From the NCBI RefSeq assembly GCF_015461845.1, contig NZ_JACOPW010000001.1, forward strand, positions 682,001 to 746,000: a stretch of DNA of 64,000 nt. The letters run 5' to 3'. The stretch comes from Pseudomonas mucoides. GTDB taxonomy: Bacteria > Pseudomonadota > Gammaproteobacteria > Pseudomonadales > Pseudomonadaceae. Every line of letters begins with the position of its first letter. The first letter of the stretch is position 1. Of this stretch, positions 1 through 8,589 are shown piece after piece. The translations under genes and the position numbers were made by a program. A model generated the notes under the pieces. It saw only the letters and a list, made by a program, of their open reading frames with translations. It was not told the DNA's origin and did not search any database.

Positions 1-1
1 C

Positions 2-580
2 GTCACCACCGGCCCGCTGGTGCAGTTCGATCCTATTGTCGATGAGCATGGACGACCTATTTTCGTCCAGCGCCTGGCACTGGATGTGTTGTTACCCGTC
101 GGTAAATACGATGAACACAAGGACCTCAACCAAGGATCTAACTTCTACTCGATCAATCCTTACTGGGCGGCGACCTGGATGCCCGCACCCCGCTGGGAAG
201 TGAGCTGGCGCTTGCACTATCTGCAAAACTTTAAAAACAAGGACCCAGCCAGCAGTTCAGTGCAACTGTTCGAAGGTCAGCCTGTGCGTGATACCCAGGC
301 AGGCAAAGCGGCATGGATTAACTTTACTGCCTCCTATGAAGTGATACCCAACGTCTCAGTTGGCCTCAATGGGTATTACTTCAAACAAATAAGTGATGAT
401 GAGGTCAATGGTCACCGCCTCGCCGACTCTCGCGAAAAAGTGCTTGGGATTGGCCCTGGGGTGTTCTGGAAAGTAGGCGATGGTGATGGTGTCTGGTTCA
501 ACACTTATCGTGAGACCGAAGTAGAGAACCGCGCACGCAACGACTACGTCGTGCAGGTACGTTACGCGCACACCTTTTGA
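2..580 (+). CDS. Outer-membrane 'phenol MetA degradation'-type protein, C-terminal part
   Basis: The reading frame is open from the window edge, so the N-terminus lies outside. The visible 192 residues are rich in alternating aromatic/polar beta-strand segments and end in Arg-Tyr-Ala-His-Thr-Phe, a terminal Phe typical of outer-membrane beta-barrels. The composition and motifs such as 'PVGKYD' and 'GIGPGVFWK' fit the transporter/SphA-like family named after meta-pathway phenol degradation, whose members are probably outer-membrane channels for aromatic compounds. A GTG at 20 is in frame but is only an internal codon. It is probably ICE cargo. Substrate unknown. Confidence 0.6.
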   Translation, partial: VTTGPLVQFDPIVDEHGRPIFVQRLALDVLLPVGKYDEHKDLNQGSNFYSINPYWAATWMPAPRWEVSWRLHYLQNFKNKDPASSSVQLFEGQPVRDTQAGKAAWINFTASYEVIPNVSVGLNGYYFKQISDDEVNGHRLADSREKVLGIGPGVFWKVGDGDGVWFNTYRETEVENRARNDYVVQVRYAHTF

Positions 581-1015
581 GGTCAAGAGCATTATCCTCG
601 ATGTAGCGATACGTCGAGGTGGCGCTCAACTCTTCCCCGCCACGGACGCGTTGGCTTCCAAGTTAACCGTTCGTCGAAATAAATATTGGATATGGAAGTG
701 GGTCGACAAATGGAAGGTGGGCCTCAACGAGCTGAACGGCAATCTGCAGGTAACTCCTACCGAGCACAATAGCCGTTCGTGTGTCTTTTGCGTTTGTCCG
801 GCTGCACTGAAGATTAGCGCTACCGAGAACATATCCGTCGTTCACACCGAGATCGCCTATGACTTGTGCTACCTCAGTAATTCTTAATTCTACACAAATT
901 TCAGATCCGCGTTTCGCCGATTATCTCGCCTACTCCGCAATGCCGCGAGTCGCATCAGGATGAAATTAACCCTGCATCGTTTCTGCTGAAAGACCACGCC
1001 AATAAAACGAGATCC
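581..1015. other. Intergenic stretch, no convincing gene
   Basis: About 435 bases between the outer-membrane protein and the chemoreceptor. Short open frames exist on both strands, but none shows a ribosome site or protein-like composition. I see no strong terminator or repeat. It presumably holds the promoter of the chemoreceptor. Confidence 0.4.
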
Positions 1016-2503
1016 ATGATGCAATATTCGCTCGCAGGCAAAATGATGATGACGCTCACACTGGTCATGCTTTGCGTTTCACTCGCTGTCGCGACGCTCA
1101 ACTATCAATTCACGTCTCGGGAGTTGAGCAGACAGCAACTCAGGCAAGCCACTACGTTACTTGAGCTTGCGGCACAATCCCTAAGCGAACCGCTCGCGAG
1201 TGGTAATCAGGCTCAGATCGAAAACTTGCTGAATGAACTGTTGCGCGCCCCCGATGTTAATGGACTAACGGTGCGCGATTCCCGTACGCAACGTTCAACT
1301 TCTGTCAGTCAGAAAAACGCGGCTAATGTCTCCTTCCGGCTCAACACACAGGTAATGCATCATGGTCAGGCGCTGGCTATGCTGGATATTGAGTTCAACA
1401 ACCAGGCGCTGAGAACGACCCTGAAAACTGTATTACTGCAAAACTTGGCAGTCACCGCAGTTTTGTTGCTCGCTACCTTGGGGACTGTGTGGCTATTGAC
1501 CCGGCGTCACATTCTGCGACCAGTCAAAGAGGTCAGCCTTTGCCTGGCGCAGATAGCACGAGGTGAAGCTGACTTGAGTAAACGCCTAGATGCCAGTTGC
1601 CCTGATGAAATTGGTGAGTTGGCTGGCAACTTCAACCTAGTGCTTGAACGGCTATCGAACCTGATTGCGGATGTCGGGCTCGTCTCTAGCGCTCTCGATC
1701 AGCATGCCGGTGAAATGGACATAACAACTGGTCACACCTCGCACGCTACCGCCCAGCAGGTTCAGCAGGTCGAATCCGTAGCCGCTTCCGTGCAGCAACT
1801 CGCTCGATCCGCCATCCAGGTTGCCAGACACGCCTCGAGCACTAGCGCACAAACACGCGAGTCGGCAGCCCATGTCTGCGAAGGGAACGCCATGATGGAC
1901 GCCAGCCAGCAAATGGTCGAACGCCTGGGGACACAGATAGCCCATACCGCTCTGAAACTGGGTGACTTGATGCGAGACAGCGAGGGGATCGGTGCGATGG
2001 TGGTCACTATTCGCGGGATCGCCGAGCAGACCAACCTTCTCGCCCTGAACGCCGCCATCGAAGCCGCACGAGCCGGTGAGCAAGGACGAGGATTTGCCGT
2101 GGTCGCTGACGAAGTCCGTGCCCTGGCGCTAAAAACCCGCCAGTCGACCGAAGTCATTGAAAATATTGTCACCCAGTTACAGGGCGCAGCGCATCAGGCA
2201 CGAGAAGCCATGGAGGGTTGCCAGAATGCGCTGCAGGATGCGGTGGGCACCTCACGGCAAGTCGGTGAGTTCCTGACGCGAATCAGCGAAAACATTCAGG
2301 GCATCAATGAAATGAACCAACACATTGCTTTGGCTGCTCAGGAGCAGAGTACTGTCGCGGAAACGGTGAACGAAAATATCATCACCATTCACCGACTGAG
2401 TGATGGAGTCTCCCACTATGTCAATGACCTGGCTGATGGAGCACGACTCCTGAATAAGCAAAGTCAGTTGCTGCACCACAGAATAAGCTCTTTCAAAGTC
2501 TAG
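1016..2503 (+). CDS. Methyl-accepting chemotaxis protein
   Basis: A 495-residue transmembrane chemoreceptor. Transmembrane helix 1 is at about residues 9-30, a small periplasmic sensor domain at about 31-138, helix 2 at about 142-162, then a HAMP linker (from 'RPVKEV'). The long coiled-coil signalling domain has the family-diagnostic hairpin tip near residues 333-370 ('[19 protein letters not shown]', '[12 protein letters not shown]'). This tip contacts CheA and CheW. The periplasmic domain is about 110 residues, small for the family, and its ligand cannot be read from sequence. No C-terminal CheB/CheR pentapeptide is present. Two consecutive ATGs start the gene. With the preceding outer-membrane protein it may form a cargo pair for sensing and taking up an aromatic compound (inference). 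Confidence 0.93.
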   Translation: MMQYSLAGKMMMTLTLVMLCVSLAVATLNYQFTSRELSRQQLRQATTLLELAAQSLSEPLASGNQAQIENLLNELLRAPDVNGLTVRDSRTQRSTSVSQKNAANVSFRLNTQVMHHGQALAMLDIEFNNQALRTTLKTVLLQNLAVTAVLLLATLGTVWLLTRRHILRPVKEVSLCLAQIARGEADLSKRLDASCPDEIGELAGNFNLVLERLSNLIADVGLVSSALDQHAGEMDITTGHTSHATAQQVQQVESVAASVQQLARSAIQVARHASSTSAQTRESAAHVCEGNAMMDASQQMVERLGTQIAHTALKLGDLMRDSEGIGAMVVTIRGIAEQTNLLALNAAIEAARAGEQGRGFAVVADEVRALALKTRQSTEVIENIVTQLQGAAHQAREAMEGCQNALQDAVGTSRQVGEFLTRISENIQGINEMNQHIALAAQEQSTVAETVNENIITIHRLSDGVSHYVNDLADGARLLNKQSQLLHHRISSFKV

Positions 2504-2751
2504 CGATGCATAGGTTATTGGGAGAAGCACCGTGGTGCTGTGCGTCTAAATCGTCAATTGAAACAAGCGTAAGAACTCGATAACCAGAGTGCATTAGGTG
2601 CTTAATGCTCGGATCTCTCACGAAAAAAAGGATATCGATTTACCAACAAATAAAACCGAATCAAGGGACAGTTGCCGCACGGAAGCCCAGCTAGTAAAGG
2701 CCATAAAAACGTAGTTAGCGGATCTGCTCCCTCGAATATGAGGCTGCTCCT

Positions 2752-3504
2752 ATGTATGAACCCGACAGCTACAACGTTTTTGCAAAAATTTTTTATCGGC
2801 CCATTGACGCAGCTATACGCTGGTGCAATCTCATGGCTCATGAAACCCAAATACTAGAATCGGCTTGGGACTGTCCTGCGCTCCTGTCAAAATACTTCCC
2901 CCAATGGCCGTGCCTACAGGCAAATACCGAAAAAATTATAGATGCCATTCGCCATGGCGACCTGGCCTATGGCTGCTTCGGCGTGTCGGTCACGATTGGC
3001 ACGCCCATCGATTGCAGTCAGATAACTATCCGCCATACTGACCTCAGAGTTTGGATGGCGCGCTACTACCCTGACCAAAGACCAAGCTTTCTTTTCGAAC
3101 AGTCCTTCAACCAACAAGGAGCTATCAGCCCTGGCACCTATCTGGCCTTACAAGCCGACCGAGATGCAATGCAATTGCGGATAAAAAATATAGAAGCGTC
3201 TTATCAACAACTACTCGATGAGCTTGAGGCAATGGGGTTGGAAAGAGAAAATATCCATCAGTTACTAAAGTCCAACAGTAAACTCAGTGACCGCAGTGAA
3301 ATCGGCTACCTGAAAGTCATAGGGGCGTTGCTTGAACTAATCTTAGGACACTCGCCATCAGGTAAACCGCACTCAGTATTTGATAGTCAATCCTCCATCG
3401 TCAATTCCATCTCAGCTCATCGCAAAGACGATCCTGGCCTGAGCAAACGCACGCTGGATGCAAAGTTCGCCGCAGCCAATCGCATACTCAAAAAAGGTAT
3501 CTGA
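2752..3504 (+). CDS. BisR-like ICE regulatory protein (candidate)
   Basis: A 250-residue soluble protein with no motif I can name. A TGAGG ribosome site lies 8 bases before the ATG. The N-terminal half is mixed alpha/beta; about residues 135-165 form a charged helix that could be coiled coil, and the C-terminal 80 residues are polar. Its length and its place directly upstream of alpA-parA-shi-parB match bisR of ICEclc (about 250 residues), the first regulator in the cascade that switches cells into transfer competence. The assignment rests on position and size, not on recognised similarity; 'conserved ICE protein of unknown function' is the safe name. Confidence 0.5.
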   Translation: MYEPDSYNVFAKIFYRPIDAAIRWCNLMAHETQILESAWDCPALLSKYFPQWPCLQANTEKIIDAIRHGDLAYGCFGVSVTIGTPIDCSQITIRHTDLRVWMARYYPDQRPSFLFEQSFNQQGAISPGTYLALQADRDAMQLRIKNIEASYQQLLDELEAMGLERENIHQLLKSNSKLSDRSEIGYLKVIGALLELILGHSPSGKPHSVFDSQSSIVNSISAHRKDDPGLSKRTLDAKFAAANRILKKGI

Positions 3505-3512
3505 GTGGAGCA

Positions 3513-3545
3513 ATTGCACTGCAATACCTCTGATTGCAGTGCAAT
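3513..3545. promoter_or_regulatory. Paired palindromic operator upstream of alpA
   Basis: Two 13-bp sites, ATTGCACTGCAAT (3513-3525) and ATTGCAGTGCAAT (3533-3545), lie 20 bp centre to centre, about two helical turns. Each site is itself a palindrome around its central base, and the two are exact reverse complements of each other. They sit between the BisR-like gene and alpA, where a regulator would control the alpA-parA operon. This looks like a double operator for one dimeric protein (inference). Confidence 0.65.
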
Positions 3546-3619
3546 GACTCTCCCCCACTTCTGCTATTCAATTCAGGTCACTTCCCACCACGCGCCAATC
3601 GGCGCCAGGAGTGACCAGC

Positions 3620-3850
3620 ATGTCCAGCCAATCCTTACCCATCGTTGAAGCACCTCAACTGCAGGTAGAACGCCACATCATGCGACGTGACGAGGTGGAG
3701 CGAAAAACCGGCTTCAAACGCGCGCACATCTACAACCTGATGAAGGAAGGTAAATTCCCTCAGGCTAAACGCATCGGATTGCGGGCAGTCGGTTGGGACT
3801 CGCTAGAAATCGAGCAGTGGGTCGTTGAACGCTTAGGCAAACAGGCCTGA
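3620..3850 (+). CDS. alpA: AlpA-family DNA-binding regulator
   Basis: A 76-residue protein with the AlpA/excisionase-type winged helix-turn-helix: 'MRRDEVERKTGFKRAHIYNLMKEGKFPQAKRIG' layout at about residues 20-55, followed by a Trp and a 'EIEQWV' helix. I chose ATG 3620 because AGGAG ends 8 bases upstream; the GTG at 3611 overlaps that site. In ICEclc alpA heads the parA-shi-parB operon, and its promoter is a target of the BisR switch. AlpA proteins elsewhere activate integrase or excision genes. It stands in a tight operon with parA, which begins 4 bases after its stop. Confidence 0.85.
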   Translation: MSSQSLPIVEAPQLQVERHIMRRDEVERKTGFKRAHIYNLMKEGKFPQAKRIGLRAVGWDSLEIEQWVVERLGKQA

Positions 3851-3854
3851 TGCC

Positions 3855-4697
3855 ATGCGTGTGGTATCGGTGGTTTCCACCAAAGGCGGGGTGGGCAAAA
3901 CCACAGTAGCCGCCAATCTCGGCGGCCTACTGGCTGACGCAGGCCTACGCGTCCTGCTACTGGATCTGGATAGCCAACCCACCCTCTCCAGCTATTACGC
4001 CTTGAGCCAGAAGGCTGATGTCGGTGCGTACGAGTTCATCGCACTCAACCTAGCTATGCCTGCCCAGATTATTTCCAGGACAGTGATTGCAGGGCTCGAT
4101 CTGATCGTCTCCAACGACGATCAAGGTCGACTGAGTACCTTGCTGCTGCACGCCCCTGACGGGCGATTACGCCTACGCAATCTGCTCGACAACTTCCGCG
4201 CCCGTTACGACCTGCTTTTGATCGACACCCAAGGTGCGCGTAGCGTGCTGCTGGAGATGGCCATCCTGGCCTCCGACCTTGCCCTCTCTCCCATCACCCC
4301 GGAAATGCTCGCCGCCCGCGAACTGCAGCGTGGCACCTTGAAGCTACTCAGCGAACTCGAACCTTTCCGCCACCTGGGCATTCCACCCCCACCCTTACGA
4401 CTGCTCCTGAACCAGGTGAATGCCATTCGAGTGGACACCCGGATGATCATCCGTGGCCTGCGCGAGACCTTCGCAGGGGCTAACAACATCTCGGTTCTAG
4501 ACACCGCAATTCCGGAGCGAGTGGCGTACCTCAACGCCGCCTCCCTTGGCCTACTGGTCCACCGAGTCGAGACACGCCAGTCACGGGAACGACGCTCGCC
4601 ATCCGCGATGGAAACCATGCAAGCGCTGGCCATCGAGTTGTTTCCGGAATGGCGCGAAGCGATTTCTAGGGTGGGCAGGTGCACGGAGGTTAAATGA
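3855..4697 (+). CDS. parA: ParA/Soj-type partition ATPase of the ICE
   Basis: A 280-residue MinD/ParA-like ATPase. The deviant Walker A motif KGGVGKT is at residues 10-16, the switch 'LLLDLDSQPTLS' at about 35-47, and 'DLLLIDTQG' forms Walker B. In PAPI-1 and ICEclc relatives ParA (Soj) helps maintain and segregate the excised circular form. It is second in the operon after alpA, with the small shi-like gene and parB downstream. The last codons lead into a short 85-bp gap before the small gene. Confidence 0.92.
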   Translation: MRVVSVVSTKGGVGKTTVAANLGGLLADAGLRVLLLDLDSQPTLSSYYALSQKADVGAYEFIALNLAMPAQIISRTVIAGLDLIVSNDDQGRLSTLLLHAPDGRLRLRNLLDNFRARYDLLLIDTQGARSVLLEMAILASDLALSPITPEMLAARELQRGTLKLLSELEPFRHLGIPPPPLRLLLNQVNAIRVDTRMIIRGLRETFAGANNISVLDTAIPERVAYLNAASLGLLVHRVETRQSRERRSPSAMETMQALAIELFPEWREAISRVGRCTEVK

Positions 4698-4782
4698 CAC
4701 CATTCACCATGCCGGCACTTCTCGCCCAATCATTGTGTTTGCTCGACCTTATAGCCAACAGCGTTTGGCAAGGAGTCTTCTG

Positions 4783-4992
4783 ATGTTGGATCAACTTCCC
4801 ATCATCGCTCCACCATTCACTCGACCACACCACCCATCTGGCGATGAATACTGCACTGTCGTCTTTCGCCTGCAGGGTGGACGCTCGGCCATGGGTTGGC
4901 TCCTCGCAGAGCTTTCCAGACATTTCGAAGGTTCGGGGACTGCCAAGATCGTCAAGTTCGAGGTCGGTGACCATTTGCGTAACCGGCGTTAA
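4783..4992 (+). CDS. Shi-like small ICE protein
   Basis: A 69-residue protein, MLDQLPIIAPP... ending RNRR, with AAGGAG 7 bases before the ATG. The frame is open further upstream, but that extension overlaps parA and lacks a ribosome site, so I reject it. In ICEclc the gene between parA and parB is shi, which together with parA impairs division of the specialised donor cells. The position is identical here; I cannot verify sequence similarity. The C-terminus is basic. The name is therefore tentative. Confidence 0.5.
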   Translation: MLDQLPIIAPPFTRPHHPSGDEYCTVVFRLQGGRSAMGWLLAELSRHFEGSGTAKIVKFEVGDHLRNRR

Positions 4993-5006
4993 CTGAGGTT
5001 GTTCCG

Positions 5007-6593
5007 ATGAAGAAGCTCAGTCAGGCGCAGATCACCGACAAGCTGCACCAGGACCACTTCCCTCGAGGTCCAGAACTGGAGCGGCTATCCGATCCACTTA
5101 CTGACACGCCTATGCTGGTCACTCTGGAGCAGTTGCGGCCCTACGAACACAACCCTCGATTCATTCGTAATCCGCTGTATGACGATATCAAGGCTTCGAT
5201 CCGTGAACGCGGGCTGGATCAACCACCGCCGATTACCCGTCGCCCGGGAGAAACCTATTTCATCATCCGCAACGGCGGTAATACGCGCTTGGCGATTCTC
5301 GGCGAGCTGTGGCAGGAAACTCGCGACGAGCGTTTCTTTCGGATTCACTGCCTGTTCCGACCTTGGAGCAATGAAACCAACGCCCTACTCGGCCATTTGG
5401 CGGAAAGCGATCTGCACGGCCAACTCACGTTCATCGAACGGGCTCTGGCGGTAGCCAAACTCAAAACCATGCTTGAATCGGATGGCCCACAGCTCTCACA
5501 ACGGGAGCTGGCTCGACGTCTTGCCGCTGGGGGCTATCCGATTTCACAGTCGCACATCAGCCGGATGCTGGACACCCTCGAACACTTATTACCCGCCATT
5601 CCACAAACTCTGTATGCCGGGTTGGGTAAGCCTCAGATAGAGCGTCTGATCGGTCTACGTAGTCAGGCTGAGCGAATCTGGAACCGTTATCCAACTGCCA
5701 CAGTTGCATTTGCAGAGTTCTGGCTGGAATCCATGGGTTACTTCGATTGCGATCCTGAATCCTTTGATCTTGAGAAGATCCAGGATGAATTACTCGAACG
5801 CATGAGCCGCTTGCTCGGACAGTCCTACCGTATGCTGGCCCTGGAGCTGAGCGATACCCAACGGGTCGTATCCACGCCTGGGGCTGTCACTACCAGGCCC
5901 TCAGAGAACATCTATTCGCCAAGCGAACATGAAGCCGCGGCAGAACCGCCCTCCTCCGACACTGAATCACAATCAACCCAGGTCGAGAGCAGGATAGAGT
6001 CAGTTTCAGAAGAACTGCTCGCAGAACCCGAAACAAATGTTTCACCAGCGGTCAATCCTCGATCACGCGTTCAACAGATTCGTGAGCAAATCGATCGCGA
6101 GATAGCCACCAAAGCGACGTCTCCAGTCGAAACCTGCCCAATCGACGACCTCTGGACGATCACACCAACGCTGGATACACCCGAACAACTGCGTTTAGCC
6201 ATTGCCGGACTGGCGCGAGAAATGGCGGCCTATGCCGGATACCCCGAGAGCATCATCGGTCAGCCGCTTGGCTTGGGCTTCGCCCTGAACATCGAGCGAG
6301 TTGATCTTGCAGCGCCTCACGCAACCGGCGTTCACCTACTGCTCATGGCCCTGCTGCGCGCTCAAGACGACGTCAACTGGGAAGATCGTAAGCAACTGCC
6401 GTCAGCGCTGTTCGGCCAATTGTTGCTGGGGATCTATCAACTCCCGCTCACAAATCGTCCCGCCGTGGACGTGGGACTGGAGCGGCTGCCCGACAGGCTG
6501 TTAATCAAACTGTATCGCCTGATCCGCCTGGCCCGGCGTCTGATCGACTTAACGATTCCCCCTGAAGATAGCTCACCGAAGGAGCTGCCATGA
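5007..6593 (+). CDS. parB: ParB-family protein, PFGI-1 class
   Basis: A 528-residue ParB-like protein. The N-terminal ParB/Srx-like domain (about residues 30-115) includes 'LRPYEHNPRFIRNP' and 'IRNGGNTRLAIL'. A helix-turn-helix region follows (about 150-190, 'LSQRELARRLAAGGYPISQSHISRML'). A long acidic, Ser/Thr-rich linker at about 290-370 separates it from a C-terminal helical domain. This is the layout of the ICE ParB family (TIGR03764), much larger than chromosomal ParB. It should bind a centromere-like site and work with ParA. Its stop overlaps the next start by four bases, so the operon continues. Confidence 0.88.
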   Translation: MKKLSQAQITDKLHQDHFPRGPELERLSDPLTDTPMLVTLEQLRPYEHNPRFIRNPLYDDIKASIRERGLDQPPPITRRPGETYFIIRNGGNTRLAILGELWQETRDERFFRIHCLFRPWSNETNALLGHLAESDLHGQLTFIERALAVAKLKTMLESDGPQLSQRELARRLAAGGYPISQSHISRMLDTLEHLLPAIPQTLYAGLGKPQIERLIGLRSQAERIWNRYPTATVAFAEFWLESMGYFDCDPESFDLEKIQDELLERMSRLLGQSYRMLALELSDTQRVVSTPGAVTTRPSENIYSPSEHEAAAEPPSSDTESQSTQVESRIESVSEELLAEPETNVSPAVNPRSRVQQIREQIDREIATKATSPVETCPIDDLWTITPTLDTPEQLRLAIAGLAREMAAYAGYPESIIGQPLGLGFALNIERVDLAAPHATGVHLLLMALLRAQDDVNWEDRKQLPSALFGQLLLGIYQLPLTNRPAVDVGLERLPDRLLIKLYRLIRLARRLIDLTIPPEDSSPKELP

Positions 6594-7138
6594 ACCTGTC
6601 CTTCAATGTGCTCAACCAGGCCATGCTGACCCAGATACTGCATGAGCTGCGCCAGGGTAACCTGCAGCGCTGCAAGGCACTCGGACTGGGTGAGGACGAC
6701 ATCTACCTGTTGCAATCCTTACCGCCCACTACGTTGTCGCGCCTGGCCCATGCAACCATCCCCTGGGTTGAGATCAAGATTGACTCGCCGGTGCTGCATC
6801 GGTTGATCGAGCAAGCCGAACGTGACGAGCAGAACGAGCGCTTGATCAACCGCGCGCTCAAGCTCGGCGCCAGCAGCACCATCATGTACCAATGCTTTGG
6901 CTTGGCGCATTCGGAAACCGCCCTGCGTCGACGTCTGCTCAAGATAGAAACCCGAAAAGGTCGCCCTCAGAATTTGAGCGAGGCGCAGGAGCATGCGCTC
7001 TGGCAGCGTTGGTGCCAACTACGCGCTCAGGACAGTACCGAGGACCAGCTCGACGCCATGATGATGCTGGCGGAGGAGCAACAGATCAGCTTGACCATCG
7101 TCTGGCAACAAATCGACCAGTACAGCAACGGCACATGA
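6590..7138 (+). CDS. DUF2857 protein, BisD-like activator subunit
   Basis: A 182-residue helical protein; its family (DUF2857) is constant in this ICE group. From its place after parB it corresponds to BisD of ICEclc, which with BisC forms a complex distantly related to FlhDC and activates the transfer-competence promoters. A likely helix-turn-helix lies at about 85-115 ('RALKLGASSTIMYQCFGL'). Four-base overlaps at both ends (ATGA) tie its translation to parB and the following bisC-like gene. Family membership is confident; the BisD name relies on my recollection of ICEclc gene order. Confidence 0.65.
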   Translation: MNLSFNVLNQAMLTQILHELRQGNLQRCKALGLGEDDIYLLQSLPPTTLSRLAHATIPWVEIKIDSPVLHRLIEQAERDEQNERLINRALKLGASSTIMYQCFGLAHSETALRRRLLKIETRKGRPQNLSEAQEHALWQRWCQLRAQDSTEDQLDAMMMLAEEQQISLTIVWQQIDQYSNGT

Positions 7139-8325
7139 ACACAGCCCCTTCCAGTCGTTGGCAGCGTGTCCTGCAGCAATGCACCCAGCATCTGAGTGAA
7201 CGCTGGCCCGTACGCCCTACCACTGAACAACCCTCCAACCAGGCCCTGCAAGCTGGCTTTCTATTCAGTGGCCAATCTCACGAAGTCGTGCCACGTCGGC
7301 TGCTGTTGGATAGTCGGTTGACGCCGTTGGAACGCAATGCCTGGCAGGTGTTTCGACTCATGCTGCAAGGCCAGGGCGTGGTCACGCCGCGCTATGAGGA
7401 TTTGCAGCCTTACCTGTCGAGCGTGCCCTACGGTGCGTCAGCCTCCCGTGAAACCATTGCTCGGGTGTTGACGATGCTCAGGTTGACGCGCTGGCTCAGT
7501 TTGGTGAGTCGCGGACGCGATCAGCTCAGCGGACGTCTTCAAGGTTTTCTGTATGTTCTGCACGATGAGCCGTTAACCCCCGCCGAAGCCATGGAACTGG
7601 ATCAGGATTACCTGGCGCTGGTCGGGCATGCCCTCGGTCATGCGACGAAGGCGGTGCGTATTGTCGCTCAGCACGTTGTGGAGGAAGTCCGCCAGGACAC
7701 GAATATCGATCGTGATCGGTTACCGACGCGGCTCGACAGCTGGGGCGAACACTGGACGCAGCAAGGATTGGATCAGCCAGCCGTTGATGCCTTCCACGAT
7801 TCCGAACGGGAGGAAGATCACCGCGTTCGGAATCGTGCAGGCCCTCGTTCGGATTCCGAACCGGGCCTGAACGTCAATGTTTCAGACACCGTTCGGAATC
7901 CGAACGCCGCCTGTACTGTATTAAAAGAAAGTATTTGTACAGTACCGCGCGCGACCGCAGCGGTGGATAACCTGCACTGGCCCGCTGCGCTGCACCTGAG
8001 CCCAAGCGAGCGTCAGGCCGTCGCCGTGGCGCTGAACAAACTCAAACCAGCGGATCGGCAGGCGGTGCTCAACGAAGCGGGAGCACGTTGTGCGGCCGGT
8101 GGAATCCGCAAGCCAGCGGCGTATCTGATGGGCCTGATCCAGCGCGCACTGAAAGGTGACTTTCGTCCTTGGGCAGGTCAGGCCGAACCTTCACCCATTG
8201 CAGAATCACCTCCACCCGCTCCCTCGCGGCCATCTCGACAACAGGGCGAACCCGCGTCTGCCCTCGCACAAGCGTGCCTGAATGAGCTGCGCCAACTGCG
8301 TGGCAAACGCGGTGGACCTCAGTAG
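7135..8325 (+). CDS. STY4528-family protein, BisC-like activator subunit
   Basis: A 396-residue protein starting at ATG 7135, overlapping the DUF2857 stop. It belongs to the STY4528 family, often labelled pathogenicity-island replication protein. The N-terminal half (about 70-170, 'RRLLLDSRLTPLERNAWQVFRLML') looks like a replication-initiator winged helix. In ICEclc the gene in this position is bisC, partner of bisD. The middle part (about residues 220-270) is poorly ordered, and its DNA is filled with palindromes (7798-7945), so this stretch may act as a DNA site as well as coding. The stop codon lies on the edge of another palindrome. Confidence 0.7.
   Translation: MNTAPSSRWQRVLQQCTQHLSERWPVRPTTEQPSNQALQAGFLFSGQSHEVVPRRLLLDSRLTPLERNAWQVFRLMLQGQGVVTPRYEDLQPYLSSVPYGASASRETIARVLTMLRLTRWLSLVSRGRDQLSGRLQGFLYVLHDEPLTPAEAMELDQDYLALVGHALGHATKAVRIVAQHVVEEVRQDTNIDRDRLPTRLDSWGEHWTQQGLDQPAVDAFHDSEREEDHRVRNRAGPRSDSEPGLNVNVSDTVRNPNAACTVLKESICTVPRATAAVDNLHWPAALHLSPSERQAVAVALNKLKPADRQAVLNEAGARCAAGGIRKPAAYLMGLIQRALKGDFRPWAGQAEPSPIAESPPPAPSRPSRQQGEPASALAQACLNELRQLRGKRGGPQ
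7798..7906. repeat. Cluster of TTCGGAAT-type palindromes inside the bisC-like gene
   Basis: Within 110 bp are GATTCCGAACG (7798-7808), CGTTCGGAATC (7824-7834), CGTTCGGATTCCGAAC (7846-7861) and CGTTCGGAATCCGAACG (7890-7906). The last two are complete palindromes, the first two are half-sites in opposite orientations. The motif recurs in different reading frames, so it is not explained by a repeated peptide. It could be iterons of an ICE replication origin, a ParB-binding centromere or an operator. Confidence 0.75.
7913..7945. repeat. Inverted repeat with AT-rich centre
   Basis: GTACTGTA (7913-7920) and TACAGTAC (7938-7945) are perfect inverted arms around 17 bases that are almost all A, T and G. 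It directly follows the palindrome cluster in the same gene. Repeats next to an AT-rich segment are the arrangement expected of a replication origin, though a regulatory site is equally possible. Confidence 0.55.
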
Positions 8326-8349
8326 ATTTGATGCCAGTGGCATCAAATC
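8325..8349. repeat. Palindrome GATTTGATGCC, copy 1
   Basis: GATTTGATGCC (8325-8335), a 3-base centre, then GGCATCAAATC (8339-8349). It begins on the last base of the bisC-like stop codon. It repeats the core of the longer palindrome at 8433-8477, including the preceding AGTA. Confidence 0.8.
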
Positions 8350-8432
8350 CATGGTGTTCCACTCTACGAACACATCGGACCAAACTATGAAACTCTTAGG
8401 GAAAAGCCGGGACATCTCTTTCGATGAACGTA

Positions 8433-8477
8433 GACGTCAGTAGATTTGATGCCGGTGGCATCAAATCTACTGACGTC
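8433..8477. repeat. 45-bp near-perfect palindrome, copy 2
   Basis: Two perfectly complementary 21-base arms (8433-8453 and 8457-8477) flank a GGT centre. The arms run from GACGTCAGTAG to the shared GATTTGATGCC core. No T-run follows, so it is not an ordinary terminator. It lies in the gap before the PFL_4669 gene. The centres of the two copies are 118 bp apart. It could be a protein-binding site, a cruciform, or a hairpin used when the DNA is single-stranded. Confidence 0.8.
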
Positions 8478-8589
8478 TCCATAATTAGCCCTCTTAAACC
8501 AAACCGAACAGACCGCATTCAGTTTTTTGGCTGTCCTTGACCCTCATCTGCCGCAACGTTTCCGTCCAAGCGAATGCGAGGACAACGCC

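Noticed and set aside
4546..4782. Upstream extension of the Shi-like small gene
   Set aside because: It overlaps parA in another frame, and a good ribosome site is only found at ATG 4783.
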